From Hyphomonadaceae bacterium UBA1001 (GTDB lineage: Bacteria > Pseudomonadota > Alphaproteobacteria > Caulobacterales > Aquidulcibacteraceae): DNA of 29,736 nucleotides. The stretch is taken from NCBI GenBank assembly GCA_002291875.1, contig DBAV01000096.1:1-29736 (forward strand), in the 5' to 3' direction. Made by a program: the position numbers and the translations under genes. This document shows, piece after piece, positions 29,719-29,736 of this stretch. The notes beneath the pieces were generated by a model. It saw only the letters and a program-made list of their open reading frames with translations. It had not been told where the DNA came from and did no database searches. Position 1 is the first letter of the stretch. Each line of letters opens with the position of its first letter.

Positions 29719-29736
29719 CGGGCGGGCGGCCAGAAC

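Overview
The window is a GC-rich chromosomal segment that reads as an alphaproteobacterium. The evidence is an RpoH with the alphaproteobacterial layout, a SUV3-like RNA helicase ending in a conserved DPDNPFAVL-type tail, a UrcA-family protein, a REDY/HapK-like protein, ccmC-ccmD-ccmG, and TTAACC/CtrA-like sites. Sphingomonadales or Caulobacterales-like orders fit best, but the order cannot be fixed from the sequence alone. No rRNA, tRNA, CRISPR array, transposase or phage structural gene was found.

Layout. 1-4954: a truncated PAS sensor protein and an oppBC permease pair on the minus strand, then a DUF442 phosphatase/sulfurtransferase-like protein, a VOC lipoprotein and a GNAT acetyltransferase on the plus strand. 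5020-7709: the most unusual part. An intact SDR gene (with hapK upstream in the same operon) is followed by three broken copies of its own 3' end. Between copies lie an AT-rich island carrying one DUF4238 gene and two copies of a 63-bp cloverleaf-like palindromic repeat. 7855-10215: a methyltransferase with an overlapping small coiled protein, then an AbrB/PIN (VapBC-type) toxin-antitoxin pair with a clear dyad operator. 10225-15155: a minus-strand run of SUV3-like helicase, two-domain VOC protein and MDR oxidoreductase.

15305-19541 is a stress block: a META-domain protein, rpoH with a small membrane protein, and a divergent TPR lipoprotein plus a membrane-anchored DegP/HtrA-like protease. 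19678-22218 holds an AMP-forming acyl-CoA ligase and a DUF1499 membrane protein; 22223-23203 is corA in convergent orientation. 23338-25827 holds ccmC-ccmD-ccmG (cytochrome c maturation) and thyA. 25949-26586 holds a conserved hypothetical gene, then an intergenic region with a strong candidate small RNA. 26610-27781 has a lipoprotein gene split by an in-frame amber codon, and a UrcA-like gene. The end carries a DAO-type FAD oxidoreductase and a DUF2061 membrane protein.

Most genes are ordinary housekeeping or accessory genes. The best candidates for something undescribed are the SDR 3'-end array, which behaves like a repeatedly used insertion site next to a stop codon, and the 26.5-kb small RNA.
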